DNA of 64,000 nt from Cribrihabitans_A pelagius (GTDB lineage Bacteria; Pseudomonadota; Alphaproteobacteria; Rhodobacterales; Rhodobacteraceae), in the NCBI RefSeq assembly GCF_048820915.1, contig NZ_JBMERR010000002.1:186001-250000 (forward strand). The letters are read 5' to 3'. Numbering within the stretch: the stretch's first letter is position 1; the number at the start of each line of letters is the position of its first letter. Of this stretch, positions 61,168 through 64,000 are shown piece by piece. A model generated the notes under the pieces. It did no database searches. It was not told where the DNA came from and worked only from the letters and a program-made list of their open reading frames with translations. The position numbers and the translations under genes are program-made.

Positions 61168-63102
61168 ATGAATACGACACCGATCATTGCCCAGGTTCTG
61201 AACCCGGCGTCCAAGTCTCCTCCTCCAGCGGCCGGAAAGGCCCTGGGGCAAGGCACTGCAAAGAGCTTTGCAGAGTTCGTCGAATCGCGGAACCGGCCTG
61301 CGGCCGAACCGGATCCGGCAGGAGAGCGTGAAGTTGCCTCTGTCCCTGCGCCTGCCTCTGCCGCTGCGGGGTCCGCGGAGGCGGCTGCCGATGGCGGCGG
61401 GGAGGCCCCGCCGCCGCGCGGAAAGGATGAGCCGACCGGTTCTGTCCCAGCCTTCACTGCCGTTGCGGCACCTGAAGACCGGCCAGCGGAGGCGGCGGAG
61501 GGTGCCGCAGCGCGCGGCCTGCCGGCGGCTTATGGCGAGGACGGGGAAACTGGGACAACCGCATCTCTCGGGGGACGCCGCCAGGCAGCAGATTTTTCCG
61601 CAAAACCTTCCGGTTCCACGCATGTTGCGGGCCTCACGGCCCCTAAAGCTGCATCTGCTGTTCCGGTCTCCTCTGAAGGGGCAGCGGCGGCCACCGGCGA
61701 TGGAGCAGGGGTTGATGGTGCAGAGGTCGATGGGGCCAAGGTAAGAGCCATCGTCAGCGACGGCGGATCGGAGGCCAAGCCCGCAGCTCCTGGCGATACT
61801 GCCGTTGCGCCCGAAGGGCCGAAGCCTTGGGGCGCACCGGACCCGGAGCCGGGCAGCGGCCTCCGCGCCGGGCCGGTTGCGGCGGTACAGGCCGCCGGGG
61901 ACACCGGCGCCGGCCCGGCCAGCATTCCGCGCTCTGGCGGGGATGCAGGTGCGGCCGTCCGGCCCCGCGCAGGGGAGGCGGCCCGGAGCGCAGCCGCTGG
62001 GACCTCGGGCCGGCGCGGCGCTGAACCGTCCTTCACCGGCGCGGCAGAGGCTTCCACGGCGCAAGCGGATGAAACGCAAAGTGTTGCCGCGAATCGCCCC
62101 CCTGCCGCTGGAGGTGCAATGCGCCGCGCCGCAGGCGTGGCGGTGCAGGAACCCGTGCTGCCATCGGCGAAGCCTGGAATTCCCGGCGCCGCCGCCCCTG
62201 ATGCCACCGGGCAGGCCGGGATTCGCCGTCCTGGAACGCAAACGGCCGCGGTGCAAGAGACTGCCAATTCAGGAAGGCGCGCACCGGGGCCAGCTGTTGC
62301 GACCCCCCAGCCAACTGGGCCGGCCGCTCCGCAGCCTGCCGCAACTGGCGCCCAAGTGGCTCCGCCGGCCGCCGCGGCACCCGCGCCCGGCGCTGCCGCG
62401 GAAGCGCGCCGGGCGGGCCGGGCAGCGCCGCTGACCGAGCCCGTTGCTCCCGCTTCCACGGCCACAGCGCCCCTGCGCAGCGGGGGTCAGATCCTTGCGC
62501 AGGGCACCACTGCTGCGGTCCAGGTCCAGGTGCCGCAGGCGCTGGGCGCAATGGTGAGCGAAACGGACTTCCTGAGTGGCAAGGGCGATCCCTTGAGCGG
62601 CCTCGGCTCCTTTGCGGCGGAGGCACCAGGCCTGCCCCAGCTGCTGGCCGAAGCTTCGGCCGGGGCCGCGGGCACCGTGCACCGCCCGGAAACCCCGCGC
62701 CAGGTTGCCACGCAGCTGGCCGAGGCCTTTGCCGCCAAGGGCGAACAGAAGGTCGACGTCTCCCTGAACCCGCAGGAACTGGGCCAGGTGCGTATGCGGG
62801 TCTCGGCGAGCGAGACGGGAATCACCGTGATGATCCAGGCCGAGCGGCCGGAAACCGGCGACCTGATGCGCCGCCACATCCATGAGCTGGCCGAGGAGTT
62901 CCGGCGCATGGGATATGAAAACATCTCGTTTGAATTCGGCGGCGGCCAGAGCGGCGGCGCCTTCCGCGACGGCGGGGCAGGGGCGGAGCATGCCGGAGCG
63001 GCTGCCTCCGCAGGCCCCGGCGCGCCTTCCGCCGAACCAGAAAATGAACCGGCAAAACAGAATCTCCGGCTCGGCAGCGCCGGCGTGGACATGAGGGTCT
63101 GA
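61168..63102 (+). CDS. fliK: Flagellar hook-length control protein FliK
   Basis: FliK measures hook length and triggers the FlhB specificity switch. The 644-residue product is long, with about 500 residues of Ala/Pro/Gly-rich, poorly conserved ruler sequence. The conserved Flg_hook C-terminal domain follows (about 512-600: VATQLAEAFAAKGEQKVDVSLNPQELGQVRMRVS...MRRHIHELAEEFRRMGYENISFEF). It is followed by flgD after 4 nt, the usual order. Confidence 0.93.
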   Translation: MNTTPIIAQVLNPASKSPPPAAGKALGQGTAKSFAEFVESRNRPAAEPDPAGEREVASVPAPASAAAGSAEAAADGGGEAPPPRGKDEPTGSVPAFTAVAAPEDRPAEAAEGAAARGLPAAYGEDGETGTTASLGGRRQAADFSAKPSGSTHVAGLTAPKAASAVPVSSEGAAAATGDGAGVDGAEVDGAKVRAIVSDGGSEAKPAAPGDTAVAPEGPKPWGAPDPEPGSGLRAGPVAAVQAAGDTGAGPASIPRSGGDAGAAVRPRAGEAARSAAAGTSGRRGAEPSFTGAAEASTAQADETQSVAANRPPAAGGAMRRAAGVAVQEPVLPSAKPGIPGAAAPDATGQAGIRRPGTQTAAVQETANSGRRAPGPAVATPQPTGPAAPQPAATGAQVAPPAAAAPAPGAAAEARRAGRAAPLTEPVAPASTATAPLRSGGQILAQGTTAAVQVQVPQALGAMVSETDFLSGKGDPLSGLGSFAAEAPGLPQLLAEASAGAAGTVHRPETPRQVATQLAEAFAAKGEQKVDVSLNPQELGQVRMRVSASETGITVMIQAERPETGDLMRRHIHELAEEFRRMGYENISFEFGGGQSGGAFRDGGAGAEHAGAAASAGPGAPSAEPENEPAKQNLRLGSAGVDMRV

Positions 63103-63106
63103 TCAG

Positions 63107-63796
63107 ATGACAACAGCCGTATCCCAAGCAGGCAGCGCAGCGGCACAGCCCGCTGTAACTTCCGCCTCCGACTCCAGCAACTCGGCAATGGGGCTGACGT
63201 CGGATTTCGAAACCTTCGTCAAGATGCTGACTGCACAAGCCAAATACCAGGATCCGCTGGAGCCGCTTGATTCGACGGAATACGCCGCACAGCTTGCGCA
63301 GTTCTCGATGGTGGAGCAGCAGGTGCAGAGCAACGACCTGCTGGGCGGGGTGCAGGCGCAGCTGGGGCTGGCCAACATGGCGGCAATGTCCGGCTGGGTC
63401 GGCATGGAGGCACGCGCGGCCACGCCCGGCCACTTCGACGGCAGCAGCCCGATCACCATCTCGCCGAATCCGGCCGCGGCGGCCGATACCGTCAACCTCG
63501 TGGTCAGCGACAAGAACGGCACCGAGGTGCAGCGCGTGGTACTGCCGGTCTCTGCCGACGCCTATGAGTGGACCGGCACCGACGCCGACGGCAACACGCT
63601 GGCGCCCGGCAACTACAGCTTCACCGTCGAAAGCAGCAAGGCGGGCGAGGTGATCCTTTCGGAAACCGCCGAGATCTATACCAAGGTCAAGGAAACCCAG
63701 ATGCGCGGCGGCGATGTGGTCTTGATCACCAATGGCGGTTCGGCGATTTTGGCCTCGTCGGTGAGCGCATTGCGCGATCCTGTCTCCGGAAGCTGA
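63107..63796 (+). CDS. flgD: Flagellar hook cap protein FlgD
   Basis: FlgD caps the growing hook and guides FlgE assembly. The 229-residue product has the conserved N-terminal FETFVKMLTAQAKYQDPLEPLDSTEYAAQLAQFSMVEQQVQSNDLL (about 34-80) and a C-terminal FlgD Ig-like/Tudor part with the GTDADGNTLAPGNYSF loop. It is the last recognised flagellar gene in the window. Confidence 0.97.
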   Translation: MTTAVSQAGSAAAQPAVTSASDSSNSAMGLTSDFETFVKMLTAQAKYQDPLEPLDSTEYAAQLAQFSMVEQQVQSNDLLGGVQAQLGLANMAAMSGWVGMEARAATPGHFDGSSPITISPNPAAAADTVNLVVSDKNGTEVQRVVLPVSADAYEWTGTDADGNTLAPGNYSFTVESSKAGEVILSETAEIYTKVKETQMRGGDVVLITNGGSAILASSVSALRDPVSGS

Positions 63797-63820
63797 TCCG
63801 GACGGGCGCCGGCAGTGACA

Positions 63821-63847
63821 GCCGCGCGGGCCCAGGGCCTGCGCGGC
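63821..63847 (+). terminator. Hairpin after flgD
   Basis: A 13-base inverted repeat (12 of 13 paired) with almost no loop lies 25 nt past flgD. There is no T-run, so it may be a processing or attenuating structure. Confidence 0.4.
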
Positions 63848-63865
63848 GCCTGACTGGAGCCCGCC

Positions 63866-64000
63866 CTGCAACCGCTGCCCGCCCGTTTCACTGCCCGCCT
63901 TTTCGCCGATCTTGCGGCGCGCGGCCTCGATGTCCCGGCGCCCCGGCCCCTCGCTGGCGGGCGCTCGAATCATGTCTGGCGGGCGGGCGGGCTGGTGATC
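63866..64000 (+). CDS. Start of a phosphotransferase-like (APH/choline kinase fold) gene, cut by the window edge
   Basis: The visible 45 codons give a helix (ARFTARLFADLAARGLD) followed by LAGGRSNHVWRAGGLVI, which is the nucleotide-binding beginning of APH/choline kinase-fold proteins. In this frame there is no ATG, GTG or TTG between the stop at 63851 and the conserved motif. The CTG at 63866 has GGAG exactly 6 nt upstream and is my best guess for the start. The rest is outside the window. Confidence 0.5.
   Translation, partial: MQPLPARFTARLFADLAARGLDVPAPRPLAGGRSNHVWRAGGLVI

Overview
The window is a contiguous, gene-dense (high-GC) chromosomal segment of an alphaproteobacterium of the Rhodobacterales, most like the marine Roseobacter group (Leisingera/Phaeobacter/Ruegeria type). 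This rests on several features seen here: RegB-SenC-RegA synteny, an alphaproteobacterial hemD-mic60-hemY block, AddAB instead of RecBCD, FlaF/FlbT flagellin control, CtrA-like boxes in flagellar promoters, and a DmdB-like acyl-CoA ligase. The genus is inference. I see no insertion sequence, prophage, CRISPR array or rRNA.

Left part (1-31.9 kb), housekeeping. hslVU encloses a membrane protein. Then come a DUF1127 peptide, thioredoxin, and a long tightly overlapping minus-strand operon: PAS protein, tsaE, amgK, murU, addB, addA. The redox regulon regB / senC-regA is divergently arranged, with a GT61 glycosyltransferase 7 nt behind regA. Next are an HD phosphohydrolase, a small secreted protein, ahcY, a PRC-barrel protein, DUF2853, DUF1761, and the tsaD-gpsA-yciI-EVE run, which diverges from hemD-mic60-hemY. 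tRNA-Thr(CGU) and a DmdB-like acyl-CoA ligase close this half.

Right part (31.9-63.8 kb), one flagellar supercluster in several divergent and convergent blocks: motB-flgE-flgK-flgL-flgI (+); fliF-fliH-fliN-fliP (-); fliL-orf-motE-like-motA-orf820 (+); flhA-fliR-flhB-orf132 (+); flgB-flgC-fliE-fliQ-flgF-flgG-flgA-flgH-fliL2 (-); fliI (+); flaF-flbT-DUF1217 (-); fliC (-); flgJ-like-flgN (-); fliK-flgD (+). Together these cover rod, hook, filament, export gate, ATPase and stator. I find no recognisable fliG, fliM, fliO or fliJ; the fliG position between fliF and fliH is empty. Several proteins in the cluster have no clear assignment, chiefly an 820-residue exported protein translationally coupled to motA. 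They are the best candidates for undescribed motor or export parts.

Regulatory reading: TTAA-N7-TTAAC boxes (the CtrA consensus) occur exactly upstream of motB and of the PAS-domain gene, and with one mismatch upstream of flgE, between flgB and fliI, and between the flgJ-like gene and fliK. This suggests a CtrA-governed motility programme that includes the PAS gene and perhaps the DNA-repair operon behind it. The last 135 bases open a phosphotransferase-like gene that runs off the window.
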